Assembly: GCA_028753945.1 (NCBI GenBank)
Contig: JAPNXP010000013.1
Span: 372,001-436,000, forward strand
Length of the DNA: 64,000 nt
Direction: 5' to 3'
Source: Hexactinellida sp. DTS-2022
Taxonomy: Eukaryota > Porifera > Hexactinellida
Below, piece by piece: positions 1-12,444 of this stretch. Both the position numbers and the translations under genes were made by a program. Under the pieces are notes generated by a model that saw only the letters and a program-made list of their open reading frames with translations, ran no database searches and was not told the origin of the DNA. The stretch's first letter is position 1, and each line of letters begins with the position of its first letter.

Positions 1-3000
1 GGGTCTGAGGATGCATCATGTGTTACCCCAGAGAAATTTTTTGACTTTCTGATTATTATTTTTGGTTTTATAAGCATTCTAAGGCTGCGGCCCACGAATT
101 TTTCCGAATTTCAACATCAAAAGAGGTGATAAAATTCTACACTGCCATATATTGTTCCCAAAATTAAAAATATCGGAATCTACAGGTCAAAATATACAGG
201 TTCACGTCAAAAAGTTCAGGAATATGTCAAAAATTAGGAAATTAGGGGCATAAAAGAATATGAAGGGTATGCAAGTACCCGGTGATCATATATTACTGTG
301 GGAAATTGGACAGCAGAATAATTCTGTTATTCTTCATAAAAATGCGCCAGCTTCTTATCTATGCGTAGCATTTGTTTTCAACACTTTTACAATAATATAT
401 CATGAGTTATGACCAATTTATGACTATGGTTTTGTCTGTTTTGTCATATTTTCACACCTCAAGGCCCTCAAATATACAATAAAGTATTATATAAAACACC
501 AATTTGGTAATACAAATATGGAAATAGCATTTGCGCACAAAATGAGACGTTACACAACACGATCCAATCATTATTCGATAAGTTATGGACTTTTGGGCCA
601 CAGAAGGGGGCAAAAAATCTGACATTTCACACCTGTTGATATTTCAGAAACGCTTTGAGATAAAATGATCATAGGCATTAGAAAATACTGTAAATACCTG
701 ACTTTCTATACGTTTATAATACATTTTAGGACTCTAGGTGTCACACTTTTTAACATGACCATATATGGTAATTTGATGTGCCCAATTTTGATGACGAAGC
801 AAATTTTGTAACTCTTGATCTCTGGACAGCAGAGACTAGCTCTAAAATTCTAGTCACATCATGATACTATTTCTTACTCATTGGATAAACTTTTGGGATT
901 ATATTATAATTCGAATGATGTGTTCTGATTTCAAATGCCCAAATATGGTGGTGTCAAAGTGGCAATATGTTAAAAAGCTGACAAAAATCCAACTTCTGAT
1001 CCAAATGAGATAGAGCTTAGCTCTAAATTTCTAAAAATAGTCTAATTCAATTTCAAATGACATAATCTATTTTATGCAGTTTAGGAACTCCTTTTCCTCG
1101 CACTTTCATATTCTGGACTCAGCCACTTCGACACAAATTAATTAAATGCTAATTATGAAGGTGTAAAAAAAGACCATTTGGGCATATGGATGTAAAAAAG
1201 AGAATTTTTATTCTAGAAAGTCAAACTTTTTTTTAAAATGCTCAGTATATGTAGGCGCATGTTTTAAAAGCGGGCAGTTTTGGCAATATAATACAAAAAA
1301 ATTGAATTAGTATACTTTTAATGAAAAATAGTGGGTTTTTTTTGACCAATTTCACAAAAATGACAATAACATAGAGTAGATTAAAGAAAAAGCATATTTC
1401 GGTTCGATTTAAAACATTGAGTATTGACTCAGGTATATTTTATAATTGACATGTTTCGCGCTAAAAACTAACATAAAAATTTTTTGTAAATATTTGGCTA
1501 GTATGGATTAGGCCTATATTGACATTGTCTAGTTCATAACTAAGGATATATACATAGTAGAACTCTAATATTTTCAGGGATATCTTAGATATATTAGTAC
1601 TATCCAAAAACGCAATAAAAACATTAGGTCGTCGGGTGTCAAAATATCAGTACAGAGTACCCTTAAGCTCGAACAATCCGTACCACTTCCATTATCAATG
1701 TATGTATCAGATGTTATATTTCCATACATACTAACCATTAATACATAGTTCCAATTCATAACTAAATGAATACTATTAAATGTTATGTCTTCCCCATTAA
1801 ACGAATGGAAGTTAGTATATTCTTAAACTAGTTCGTATTACGACTAATTACCGAATCTTTCCACCTTTTTTCTTAATGGCAATCACCAGTATCAAAGTTG
1901 AATTTATTCTTTATGAATACCAAACAAATTTAAGCACCTTTATCCTATTAGATTTTCTGCACGATTGTCTTCTCATGCAGAATTTAGTTGATTATTATTG
2001 AATTAATTGAAACTGTTAAAGATCTGAATACTTAATGGCTTAGTAGACAAGTCGCCTAAGTATATGTATGTCCGTGCAAAATGTTTCAACTTACATTATG
2101 CCGATTGAATTCTTATAACCATTAGTTTACACTTTACATCAATTCGTTTGAACTATTTATGCCCAAAGACAATAGAGTACCTATTTACTCGATTGGAATA
2201 CTTAGTGTATAAACTAAGTTATCTTTATAGAAACAGGACAGGATTCCTTTTAGTACTTATGTACTAATGGAACTTTGGCACAATTCTATTTGTATTCAAT
2301 AGATAATGGTTGTTTACCATTATCAATGTTATTTTCTACATACGTGTAACATAATTGCAGTGTATTGATAAAGTGCGACTTGACCATTCAACACGAACTT
2401 TTCTACATTTTTAAAATAATTCACTTTGAATAATTGTCGAGTATGCGAAGAATATTTATTTCATAAATTCTGAAAATCATTCTTTTGCCAGATGAGTGGG
2501 CATTTAGTGGATTGTTGTCTTATTTCGAAATGTACTTTCAACTCGTAGAATTTTACTACTCAGTCGTTTTTACACTCAAAAATAGACTTTATAAACTTCT
2601 ACCCACAATATAAATTATACTCCTCTTCATTAGTTTAACTTAAACTTGTAATACACAGCTAATATTGACGTGGGACTTAATCTCAATTAATTTTGGTTTG
2701 TCATTTTGTGTTCATAATCATAATAACAATCCTAATCTAATATGTTGAGAAGGAAATGTACTATGAACTTACCCCCGTTGATGGAAGGAATTTATTTAAT
2801 TTTAATACGTACTAGTACTATAAATATTTTCCAATAGATAAGAGTTTTTACCAAAAACGAGTTGAGATAATGACTTTTTAATTTACATAGAGAATGTTAT
2901 ATTATATCTTGGTTGATAGTCGTCAGATGTCTGCATTGGAATGCTTATTATCTATGTGAATCAGATCTGATTCATTTAATCTAATCACTGAATCATCATA

Positions 3001-3340
3001 ACTGAGAATGTCTGTAACAATAAGAATCCACTTATCTATCTCCATACGAGTTCATGTAGGAACCATTCTTCTAACTCAGTATTAGAGATACCGCTATTAA
3101 TATATTTCTCTCCACAATTAGATAACTTTATATAATAACCGCCCTTAAACATATTATTGTTTTAAGGACCTTGGCAAATTATCTGCTGCCTAGATTTAAT
3201 TTGAGCTTATTCATACGCGCCTAATCTATTCATTTTGTATTAAATCTATGAAATGTCTCTCGAATTTCGCGAGCCTAGAACAGTTTCCGAATCATCTTTC
3301 TGAAATGGTTTAACACCTTTATAGTGATGATGAAATAACT
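1..3340. other. AT-rich non-coding stretch, no gene seen
   Basis: I find no open frame with protein-like composition and no recognisable exon on either strand. The first 1.5 kb has T-rich and A-rich runs and no clear repeat unit. The only open frames are about 60 codons and look like chance. It could be intergenic DNA or a long intron of a gene lying to the left. Confidence 0.6.
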
Positions 3341-3481
3341 AAAAAATCTAAAATTACATCTGTGCCAACAGCATGTTGATTTGGAGGCACTATCAATCTA
3401 ACAACTACCAAAATATAAGTATAAACTAGTGCCTTCAAAGAAGGAACATGCTGTCGGCACAGGTCTAATTTTAGATTTTTT
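3341..3481. repeat. Imperfect inverted repeat (hairpin/MITE-like)
   Basis: The left arm starting aaaaaatctaaaatta and continuing through ctgtgcc-acagcatgtt is mirrored by the right arm aacatgctgt-ggcacag ending taattttagatttttt. The arms are about 50 bp with a few mismatches and enclose about 40 bp. There is no coding capacity. A single copy is seen here, so membership of a mobile family is inferred from structure. Confidence 0.7.
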
Positions 3482-3898
3482 CTATCAAATTTATCTCTCT
3501 ATGAAACTTTGCTAAGCATTTAATTGAAGACCGCGTTTATATCAAAGATTGTCGGGCACTGATTTTCATAATTAATTAATTTTTTTAAATTTTGATCGAG
3601 TTCTATCTGCCATTACTCCATGATGATCTCAGTGTATTCGAATTAGGATTCCTATTTGTATCCATTTGCGTAATTCAGACTGTCACCTCATTTTTTCCTT
3701 TTTAAAAAAATATCTGAAATTACGTTTGGGTATGGTAATATTGCAAAATTTAACTTGTTACTATATTAATTAATGCACTCACACAATGTTTTAATAATGC
3801 TCTAACCTATGACGATTAATATGATCAAACTACTATCATACTCTACTAAACATTAACTAACTTAGTGTTACGTAGTGATTCAGTGCTAGCTCGAACAC

Positions 3899-3906
3899 TA
3901 TATAAA
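3899..3906 (+). promoter_or_regulatory. TATA box of the 3983-4378 gene
   Basis: A canonical TATATAAA followed by GG lies 77 nt upstream of the ATG at 3983. That spacing leaves about 50 nt of 5' leader. It is one of the clearest core promoter motifs in the window. Confidence 0.6.
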
Positions 3907-3982
3907 GGAGCCAAATAGAAGTTAACTAATAAATTCTTCAAATATACTACAAATTCAATACTCATCAAAAGCATTAATAATT

Positions 3983-4378
3983 ATGTCTCGATTCGGTAAA
4001 GTCATTAAGCATACAGCATCACTCACATTTATCCCATTTTTTACACAAAAACTGAATGAAAAGAAATACAAAAATTTTGAAGTACCTGACAATACATCTA
4101 CTATTGACCAGTTCTATTTCCATGAAGAGGTAGTCATTGTGCCAGGCAGTGAAGAAGACGAAGACACACAGAGATTCTGGAGAGAAACAATTGCCATGCG
4201 AAAGGGTATAGAAAAGAAATCATCAGAAACAATTACAAATATTACAAAAATAAAAGAAGAGATTTACAATATGAGATCGCAAACAGAAGCGATGTATGAG
4301 AGTTGTCAGTGTTTCGTTTCGGCTGTTGATAGGACCAGTTTTGTACTATCAGAAGATTTCTATTTACAAGCATATTAA
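3983..4378 (+). CDS. Small unrecognised protein, 131 aa, single exon
   Basis: This open frame has an ATG and a TATA box 77 nt upstream, and its composition is clearly protein-like. I do not recognise the family. Residues 1-30 are basic and hydrophobic (MSRFGKVIKHTAS...). Residues 50-65 hold an acidic run (GSEEDEDTQ). Residues 65-108 are rich in K, E, I and T with heptad-like spacing, suggesting a coiled coil. The C-terminus carries an isolated pair of cysteines (SCQC). No signal peptide or membrane segment is seen. It ends 5 kb before the next coding exon, so it appears free-standing. It could instead be the first exon of a longer gene, but no obvious donor or continuation is visible. Confidence 0.6.
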   Translation: MSRFGKVIKHTASLTFIPFFTQKLNEKKYKNFEVPDNTSTIDQFYFHEEVVIVPGSEEDEDTQRFWRETIAMRKGIEKKSSETITNITKIKEEIYNMRSQTEAMYESCQCFVSAVDRTSFVLSEDFYLQAY

Positions 4379-4698
4379 CCAACAACAAAATTTGTAAAAG
4401 CCGAAACATTTATGTTATAAAATCATTTTAAATTCATGTATTTCAACATGTTCGCTTCTGATAGTAAAGTATTATTAAATAACATTTGAACACAACTCAG
4501 TTGTTTGTAATGGGAGGGTAATATAAAGTTTATGCTTATGGCGTGAACTTTGGTGTAACATCAAAATATGTACGCAGTGAAAAAATAGTTTGAAGTTAAT
4601 TAAGGGCGCGTCTATTGGTTTAGAGTTGAATAATTTGATTGCTATCTAAAAAATCTTACAAGCAACTAGATTTGCAGTTCTAAAATGAATTACTTATA

Positions 4699-4849
4699 CA
4701 ATAGAACCTCGTTAGTACGAACACCAAGGGACCCTCAAAATCCCTTATCCGAAATTCGTATTAACCAGTGTAATTTGTATTGAAAAGGCTTTGAAGGGGA
4801 TTCAATTAATGGTATTATTAACCGTGTTTGTACATATGAGGTTCTATTG
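4699..4849. mobile_element. Tigger/pogo-like MITE, full length
   Basis: The terminal inverted repeat CAATAGAACCTCGTTAGTAC is mirrored at the right end (gttctattg), and TA flanks both ends as a target-site duplication. Internal boxes (aaggctttgaagggga, ttcgtattaacc) recur in at least seven other copies in the window. TA duplication and a CAG/CAA...CTG/TTG terminus with 'aacctcgtt' are typical of the pogo/Tigger group. There is no transposase, so the element is non-autonomous. Confidence 0.8.
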
Positions 4850-4850
4850 T

Positions 4851-4980
4851 ATATCAGCCAACACCTTTCTGATGTAATATTCAGCCACTGACATGATAAT
4901 TTTCTAACAACAAAAATTCGCCTTTACGAAGCCCGATTTTTTATTCAAAAGGCGTTGGCCGATATATAAGCTTAAGTAAG
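4851..4980. mobile_element. MITE of the 'ggccaacacctttctaatg' family
   Basis: The left end (atatcagccaacacctttct) and right end (ggcgttggccgatatataag) form an inverted repeat. Internal words (ttcgcctttacgaagcc-cgattttt) recur at 24449, 37881, 39367 and 44081. It abuts the Tigger-like copy ending at 4849, suggesting nested or sequential insertion. Confidence 0.75.
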
Positions 4981-5252
4981 CCCTTCTTAAGCTAACAACA
5001 GTAAACAGATTATACTACTCTCAATTCAAATTAAATAGGGGTTTGGTTAGTATGCTATTTTTAAAATAGGAACAATTACATATATTTGTAATCTAAATTT
5101 ATCAAAGAAAACTTTCTAAATACGTAATTATACTTACAAATTATTTTGTTCCAATTCAGATTATAGGATACAACGATTCAAGTTTTGATGTCATTAGCTT
5201 AATGTTATATAAGCATTAATTAATTTAGAATAGAAATTATAGAAGCTATATA

Positions 5253-5412
5253 CAGCAGAACCTCGTTAGTACGAACACCAGGGGACCATCCAAATTTGTT
5301 CACCCTTTCCGGAATCCTATTTACCAATATCATTTGTATTTTAAAGGCTTTGAACTTTGAAGGGGACTGAAATAGTGTTCGTAACCGGAATTTTGTATTT
5401 ACGAAGTTATAT
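5253..5412. mobile_element. Tigger/pogo-like MITE, diverged
   Basis: The left end cagcagaacctcgttagtac is preceded by TA. The interior has ggggaccatc, ttccggaa and ggctttgaa boxes in family order. The right terminal repeat is degraded (tacgaagttatatacg). Confidence 0.7.
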
Positions 5413-8400
5413 ACGTATGTTATAATTAATGATAAATTTATTGCTGTGTAGAATACTTTAAAAAGGATGCGATATATGCTAAAAATAACATTACTACGTA
5501 ATCATGCTGCTAAATTTATCTGAATGAGTAACATCATTGCTCATTGATGTTCTATAATCTTTCTATCGAATTCAGCTGATCATCTGACTGGTTTAGCTAA
5601 TTTCCTTGTTACAAGTAACGACCAAAATATTTCTGACGAACCTCGCACTTTTCATCTTGGCATTTCTTAACTATACATATGACTATTAAAATATTCAAAT
5701 TTAATACACACCATTTCTATTGTTTACTTGCAAATGTATAGATTTGTTAGTAAACAATGGCGTTCCGACAGCTTGCAAATACAGTCTTCCCAGTGATTTA
5801 ATATATCGTATCATATCAGATGTTGGAAACCATCTTTCTACTTCTTTGTCTTGCGTGTTCAGATACGAGACCTTATAGTTTAAATTAGGATTCTAATCAC
5901 TGATTAACTAGTAAAGATTTTATTTCTGAGTAAACTCCGATGTTTTGATGTAGAAGCTATTATTTAAACCACGGGACCCATATTTTCTATTATACTTCCA
6001 TTCTATTTCTTGTAAATACAATTACCATATTGGAGATCGTACGAAAATACTCTTCTCACCGTTTGACCATATGTATTTATAAATATTAATCATTGAGGTT
6101 GAGAATTCTCTGTATTTAAAACACGCACAATTGTAGCAGAAGTACAAATTGGAATTAATTAACATAAACGAATATTTGTGGCCACGAATATACTATCTCC
6201 GTTCGCCACCAAATATATTGTTATTGTCGATCTACGTGTAATTAAATGCGAATGGTATTACGTATATATTTATCGCGAATATTGATTAAACAATAATTAT
6301 TCTATAATCAATGTATACTACCCTATACACCTGTATGATCAGCTGTTTTTGCACTATTATAATAATACCTTTTGATCTCCGATTCGCAACCTGTGTTTTA
6401 CCAGAAATTGTACTTAGCAAGACATTTCTATCTTAGTTGTAACATTCTTATTGCAAATAATCTCACTGTTATTTCCATCCCAACTCCCCCCTATTTCCTT
6501 TATACATTTTATACGTACAGCTACAATACTTTTACACATTAACTGTTTAATTTTATGACTGTTATATAATAAATTCGTAACAATTTAGAATAATTCTGTC
6601 CTCTGAGTAGTTATTACTTTCTTACAAGATTATTCTGTAATTTACCTTAGTACAGTTAGTTTACAGAACGAAAATAGTGCTAGAGTTATTTAATAATGTA
6701 CAAATCACTTTACCACTTTACCACACAACCATATGGTTTAGTGTAATGTTAACATCTCCATGTTTGAATAGTTATATATTTATTATTAATTTATAATTAA
6801 TTAGAAATATGATTCAAATAACCGACAATTCTTATCCAAATGTTATGTAAAAATGATTTTGAATTATCGCTAATAATTAATAACATTATTTTATAATAAG
6901 TACTAGAGTTTAGCCTATTTTCCATTTTATTGGCTGTTGATTAATTAAACAATATTATACGAATGTGCTAGACATATGTACTTTAGTAACAGGCAGATAC
7001 TAATTACAATACGGCTATATTAGTGAAACATCTAATTACTTGCTAATTGTAATATTGAATATTCAAATTCTTAATTTAATTATTAGTTAAGTTCCTATTA
7101 GAATTGTATAAAAATGATTTTGAATACTCGCGAATCTTTAAAAGAGTTAGGATATTAGGCTTGCGTTAATTATATTAAAATCTGTTTTTCACGAATCACT
7201 ATTTCCTAATAACATTTCGCAATCATAGGATACTTGTGAAAACCTAGTCTATATAATTCGTATTCAATAGAACCCATTTTCCGTCTAAATTGTGTATTAA
7301 TTACTTGTTAAGTTGTTATCAATTTCCTACCAACGTGTTAGTCAGTTGTTCGACCATAACGAACTCTTGCACGTACTTTAAAAATTATCTCTATTTTATC
7401 TGAAGTTATTTGTTAAATTATCCAAAAAGGGCTACATACAACAATCCATGTTAGGAACCCATTAAATATTTTAAGATTAATTACGAAACGAGTTTTCGTG
7501 AATTTATTAACGACAAACTAATGTTAGTTCTGTAATTACGTTAATTGTCCGAAGACTTTTAATGCACTTTGAATTCCTATTCTCAGCATGTTGTAGGAAA
7601 ATCACATTTTAGATGGTATCGGTTAATATTCTAAATTCTACACCAACATGGCGTTGACTTTTCTACGTTTCCTGATAATCACTTGATATCTCCTGAAACT
7701 ATTTGTAAAGTAATCGAGAAAGATAATCAGAGTAGATCAAATTTTTTTCAACAAATTAATATTAAATATATGCTAATATTACTCTACGCTCAACTTCAAA
7801 ATGTTATCATAACACACTGCACCTTACTCCTTACTGGCTGGTCGATATTTTATAATCAGGGCCGATATTTTCTATCTTTAGCCCCTTGAAATTCTTTATC
7901 TAGTCATTTATTGACTAATTTACATTTCTTGATAATTAGCGGAAATAACCGCTTATAACGAAATGTAGATTTCTCCTGAGCACTAATGCATTAATTATTA
8001 TCCAATTATAACGAATATCCAGATTCAAGATATAACAAAGGAATTTATTGTAATACTCTCCCACGGTTGCTATTGTGCTTACAGGATTTGGAGCCATGAC
8101 TTAGAATAATAGTCAATATCTGGCACATAAATCCACTGGTGGTCTATTAGAGAGAACAGATTTTATTATTGTTTGATAGAACTTAATTTTAATCTATACT
8201 GTCTTGTAGTCTAAATTTTTTATCTTTGATAAAATATTTCGAATTTTTGTGGTATTTTTGGCAATTATATTTCTTGATAACTGTAAATCACGTGTGATCA
8301 GCTGTATTTGTCATTGAATATAAATTTCTTCTAATTTAAGTACAGCTGTAAATATTTATCTAGTATATTATGGTGTAGGTAAGTTTATTGTTGAACTAAC

Positions 8401-9456
8401 AACCTATTTGATATTAAAGTTAACTAGATTATTGAACTGATTGCTAGACAATTTCCCTTCTTTTCAAGAATTAATATCTCATACATTTGTATAGTACAAT
8501 AGTTCTGTTCTGTCACTCAAAATGAGTTAATTGACTAGTAAATCTTAATTAGTCTGCATTGAATGCTCTGATTAATTGCTAATCCTTATTTGAGTGGTAA
8601 GTTCTAAATAGTAAATATACTAATTCTTATCAAGCTTTGAAAATGGATATAAGGAATTCAATTATTATATATATCACCTAAGTACTCAATGGTACTATGC
8701 GTTCTAATTTCCTCAGTAGTTCAAATCATAGGCGTGACTCAATTAAAGATATCTCCTTTAGTCTAGTTTCAATGTATTTACGTCAAGTTATCCTTTATTC
8801 TATTGGGGAGTTTTTACCCTTATTTAGACATTAACTGTGTATAGTTATTCAATGTATGGCTCATTCTAGGCACGGCAAGAGCACTTGGTTGGTGTAAAAA
8901 TTGAAATTAGCAGTAGCACTTTAACCATTGACAAATACATCATTAGAATGTCTTATATAGTTTCACATTGCTGCTTACAATCAATCACCAAAGTTGATTT
9001 AATATAATTATTATTGATTACTTCCACCGCTTTAAGTACAGTTTTCTTATCACATAGATTAACAAAGCTAGCAGGTACATTTAATTTGCATTATTTATTG
9101 ATACATTTTTTACATAGTGTGAACTACGGTCAATGCTCATGCTCCAAAGTAATTTTAGTTTCGACATTAAAATTAGTTTATTAAATTGAATTGAAAATTG
9201 TTTATTGTCAAAGTTCGTTTTAATTTGGATTTACAAATAGTTTCATTGTATATACGTAACATTTAATTATTTTCAGTACGTATACTGAAATAATTTGTAA
9301 TTTTTCGCAATAATTGCAAATTCCAATTGCTTATGTTCGTTGTTTGCATATTTATTGTCTATCAATTGTTCTTTGTCGATTTACCATCTTAAGATTATAT
9401 TAATTCACTGACTTGAGCTTGAAAACCTCAAATTTCTTTTGATGCATTTCCAATAG

Positions 9457-10432
9457 GGATATCAAACCTGAGAACTTACTGCTCGAAAACAAAGACCCAA
9501 AATCAGATATCAAACTTGCGAATTTCGGATTAGCTCTGCAAGTTTCAGATGACGAACCAGGTTCCAATAAAATTGCTGGAACATTAGGTTACTTTTCGCC
9601 TGAAATTGTTAAGAAAGAAAAGTACAGCAAACCCGTAGACATTTGGGCTTGTGGTGTTATTCTATACATATTGCTAGTTGGATACCCTCCTTTTTGGGAT
9701 GATAATGAGAAAACTTTGTCCTCTATTATCTCTGAAGGAAAATATGTATTTTACTCGCCTGAATGGGATTCAATAACCGATGAAGCCAAATCGCTGATTA
9801 ATCGCATGCTCCATATTGATTGTAATAAGCGAATCACTGCAAAAGAGGCTCTCAAACATCCTTGGATTGATAATAGGGAAAAAGTAGCTTCCAAGATTCA
9901 CCATCAGGCAACTATTCAAGGATTGAAAAAGTTTAACGCCAGACGTAGGCTTAAAATTGCGATTCTAAGTACAATGTGTACTCAGCGATTAGGCATGCTT
10001 GTTAACGAGAAACATAAGCTTGAAGCTAACAGTTCACCAACTGAGAAAGATATTACTTTTTCAACTAACGTAAGCTTACCTCTCCTCGATCAATCAGTCG
10101 AAGAGAAATTGTTTAAAGAAATTTTAGGAAAAACATCTCAAATCTGTGAAGCCTTAGTAGTGAATGATACCAAAAGTTATGAAGCGCTTTGCACACAAAA
10201 CTTTTCTAAATTTGAACCAGAATTGAATATTAATTTCGGTAAAACAGCTCAAGTAACGATTGTAAGTCCGAATGTAAAGAAAATTGGAATGAACGGTGCA
10301 TGCATTTCTTATTCAAAACTAATTCAATACATTAATCAGGAAAATACACACATGACACATCAATCACTTGAAACTCGACTTTGGGAAAATACTGATGGAG
10401 ACTGGAAATGCGTTCACTTACACTCATCATGA
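9457..10432 (+). CDS. CaMKII-like 3'-terminal exon, kinase C-lobe plus association domain, NFG variant (partial)
   Basis: The exon follows acceptor tttccaatag, starts in phase 1 and runs uninterrupted for 324 codons. It opens at the catalytic loop (DIKPENLLL) and continues through [23 protein letters not shown] and HPWI. A regulatory segment follows ([17 protein letters not shown], calmodulin-binding type), then a linker and a CaMKII association domain ending [20 protein letters not shown]. The magnesium-binding DFG is NFG here (KLANFGLA). The autophosphorylation site reads HQAT where CaMKII has RQET, so the threonine is kept and the basophilic arginine is lost. These changes predict a kinase-dead or impaired protein that could still oligomerise through the hub domain. 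N-lobe exons are not visible upstream. The intact frame argues against a dead pseudogene. Confidence 0.8.
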
Positions 10433-10675
10433 ATTTAACATTATCTATACATAGTATCCTTATTTCCAAACAGTTTTCTAATCACTTATTTCTACCTTTA
10501 TTAAAATATTTGTCATGATACTACAAGTACGTATATTACCCAAATATTACTAGTCACTGAATTATCTTTTGAGTATCTATAAAAATGTTTATATTTCCTT
10601 TCATTTATTTATATTCCAAGTATACTTTATTTAGATCAAACCGCTTAATTTCGATGATTTATTGGATTATTAATT

Positions 10676-10770
10676 AAACTCGCTTTATAACGAAGTTAAT
10701 ATTTATTCCCCATATTCATTTACCCGTTTATAACGAAGTACCTTGTACTTCGTTATAACGGGAGTTGTTA
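10676..10770. repeat. Tigger-like terminal-repeat fragment ('tataacgaag')
   Basis: Inverted words tttataacgaagt and acttcgttataacggga lie close together, resembling the element at 45770-45928. Truncated and non-coding. Confidence 0.5.
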
Positions 10771-10849
10771 TATTGAAATATTTGTTGTTATTCATATGCC
10801 TTATGACAATACAACAGAGTTATTTGATACATCATCGCTTTAATACCAC

Positions 10850-11033
10850 CCAGTGTATTATACCTGTAGCCATTTGTAAAAAGCTCCTAATCCTGGTTGA
10901 TCCAATTTTGATACGCCTAAATCACAGATTAATATTACAGTATAGGAAAGGATTCCAAATTTTAGCGCTCCTAATTCAAATTTTACAAAAATCATGCTCC
11001 AAAAGGAGCGTCTCGCGCTCCTAGATAATTCCA
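10850..11033 (-). mobile_element. 'gagacgctccttttggagc' repeat, minus orientation
   Basis: This is the reverse complement of the approximately 180-bp unit seen at 11170, 17198 and 19373. Shared words are gtgtattat, catttgtaaa, cctaatcctgg, tacgcctaaatcacag, and ccaaaaggagcgtctcg. Open frames across it on both strands are by-products of the repeat. It forms an inverted pair with 11170-11349. Confidence 0.75.
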
Positions 11034-11169
11034 TTGATAATTCCACCCAATTAAGAGAACAAAGCAAGGTGACTGTATTACGTACTTACGAGAAAAGTCT
11101 ACTCAGTATTATCAACAATAAACCATGTAATTTCAACATGTCTTGTCAGCAATAATATTACTCTGGGCC

Positions 11170-11349
11170 AAGGAATTATCCAGGAGCCCGAGACGCTCCT
11201 TTTGGAGCATGATTTTTTGTAAATTTAATTAGGAGCGTGAAAATTTGGAATCCTCTCCTATGCTGTAACATTAATCTGTGATTTAGGCGTATCAAATTGG
11301 ATCTGACCAGGATTAGGAGGATATTTACAAATGGCTGTATAATACACTG
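11170..11349 (+). mobile_element. 'gagacgctccttttggagc' repeat, plus orientation
   Basis: The unit runs from aaggaattatccaggag to ggctgtataatacactg. The internal small palindrome gctccttttggagc is conserved. It ends 68 bp before the second CaMKII-type exon, so it occupies the intron or upstream region. The family has at least four copies in the window and no coding capacity. Confidence 0.75.
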
Positions 11350-11417
11350 CTCTGGGATATTGTGTTAATTGCTAGGTAGTATTACGATGTCTCTACTGGC
11401 TGATTTGCATCTCTTAG

Positions 11418-12444
11418 GGACATCAAGCCAGAGAACCTTCTCCTAACCAGCGAGGAATATCCAAAAGACATCAAACTCACCGACTTTGGATTAGCTATTG
11501 AAATTAAATCTGATAATCCTGAACATCATGAAATAGCTGGTACTCCCTGTTATATTCCCCCAGAGGTATTTAATAGCAGATTTTATTCAAAACAAGGAGA
11601 TATTTGGTCATGTGGTATTATACTATATGCTCTATTAGTCGGGTATCTGCCTTTTGATGATCCTGATTCTAAATCGCTTCAAAACACTATTTGTAAAGGT
11701 AATTACGATTACTTCAATGAAGATTGGAAGGATATAACTGAACAAGCAAAAGATCTTGTTGACAAAATGTTAACTTATGATCCCAACAAACGTTTATCGG
11801 CTAAACAAGCTCTTAAGCATCCTTGGGTGTCTAAACGCGATACGGTCCCATCTAGGCTACATCGATCCAAAACCATTGAAGATATGAAAGAATTTAATAA
11901 AGCAAAGCTAAAATGGAAGAAATTTGGCCACACAATAATGTTGACTAATAGGTTTAAAAAAATGATGAAAAATCAAGATAAAAATGAGAATCTTTTGCTT
12001 ACCATTGCTAGCGTGGGTGCTAGTGGTACTTTTGGTGCATCAAATTTTAAATCCATGGGAAGAAGTGTACTTGGTAAAAAAATACAGATTTATCCTGACG
12101 AGCTTGGTCATTTTGAGGCTGAATTTAAAACTGATATAATAGCTTTAACACAGAGTATCACTGAAGCTGTAATTTATAAAAACACAGAACTTTGTAGTCA
12201 ATTGTCTGCTCCAGATTGTAGCTGTATTATAGATAGTGAATTGCCAGAGTTAAAAGTTCATGGGGTGTCTCTAAATGACCCTATCGTACATATGATTGGG
12301 ATGAATGGTGCTTGTATTAGCTATAAAAAAATTATTGTTTTTCTCAATGAAATGTCAAAATATGAGGCAATTGAAATACCTGAAACTAGGGTGTGGAAAA
12401 ACTTTGGTGGGAAATGGCAATGCATCCATTATCACACTTCTTAA
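11418..12444 (+). CDS. CaMKII-like 3'-terminal exon, kinase C-lobe plus association domain, DFG intact (partial)
   Basis: The acceptor gcatctcttag opens a phase-1 exon of 341 codons that begins at the same residue as the exon at 9457 (DIKPENLLL). Magnesium-binding DFG is intact (KLTDFGLA). GTPCYIPPE, DIWSCGIILYALLVGYLPF and HPWV follow. The regulatory threonine sits in RSKT, keeping the R-x-x-T pattern of CaMKII Thr286. A basic segment and linker lead into an association domain ending ETRVWKNFGGKWQCIHYHTS. The 0.99 kb back to the previous stop holds only repeats, so this exon has no private N-lobe. It is either an alternative last exon of a shared gene or a 5'-truncated duplicate. A C-terminal overlapping frame is spurious. 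Confidence 0.8.

Larger units (their letters stand above)
4379..9456. other. AT-rich gene-free stretch, or long intron upstream of the CaMKII exon
   Basis: Apart from the repeats at 4699-4980 and 5253-5412, I see no exon here. I looked specifically for the kinase N-lobe expected upstream of the exon at 9457 (glycine loop, AAKII lysine, HPNIV, GGELF) and did not find it. A 68-codon frame near 7683 has no ATG context or recognisable composition. The stretch ends in a good splice acceptor (tttccaatag at 9447-9456). Confidence 0.5.

Noticed and set aside
1574-1759. Open frame of 61 codons on the minus strand
   Set aside because: Short, in AT-rich DNA, no family resemblance and no promoter or splice context.
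7683-7889. Open frame of 68 codons on the plus strand as a possible CaMKII N-lobe exon
   Set aside because: None of the N-lobe motifs is present and it starts without a true ATG.
9671-10432. Starting the first CaMKII-type CDS at the internal ATG at 9671
   Set aside because: The kinase reading continues upstream in frame to the splice acceptor at 9456, with conserved C-lobe motifs before that ATG.
10743-11067. Open frames on both strands between the CaMKII-type exons
   Set aside because: They lie across a repeat copy that recurs at 11170, 17198 and 19373, so they are products of the repeat.
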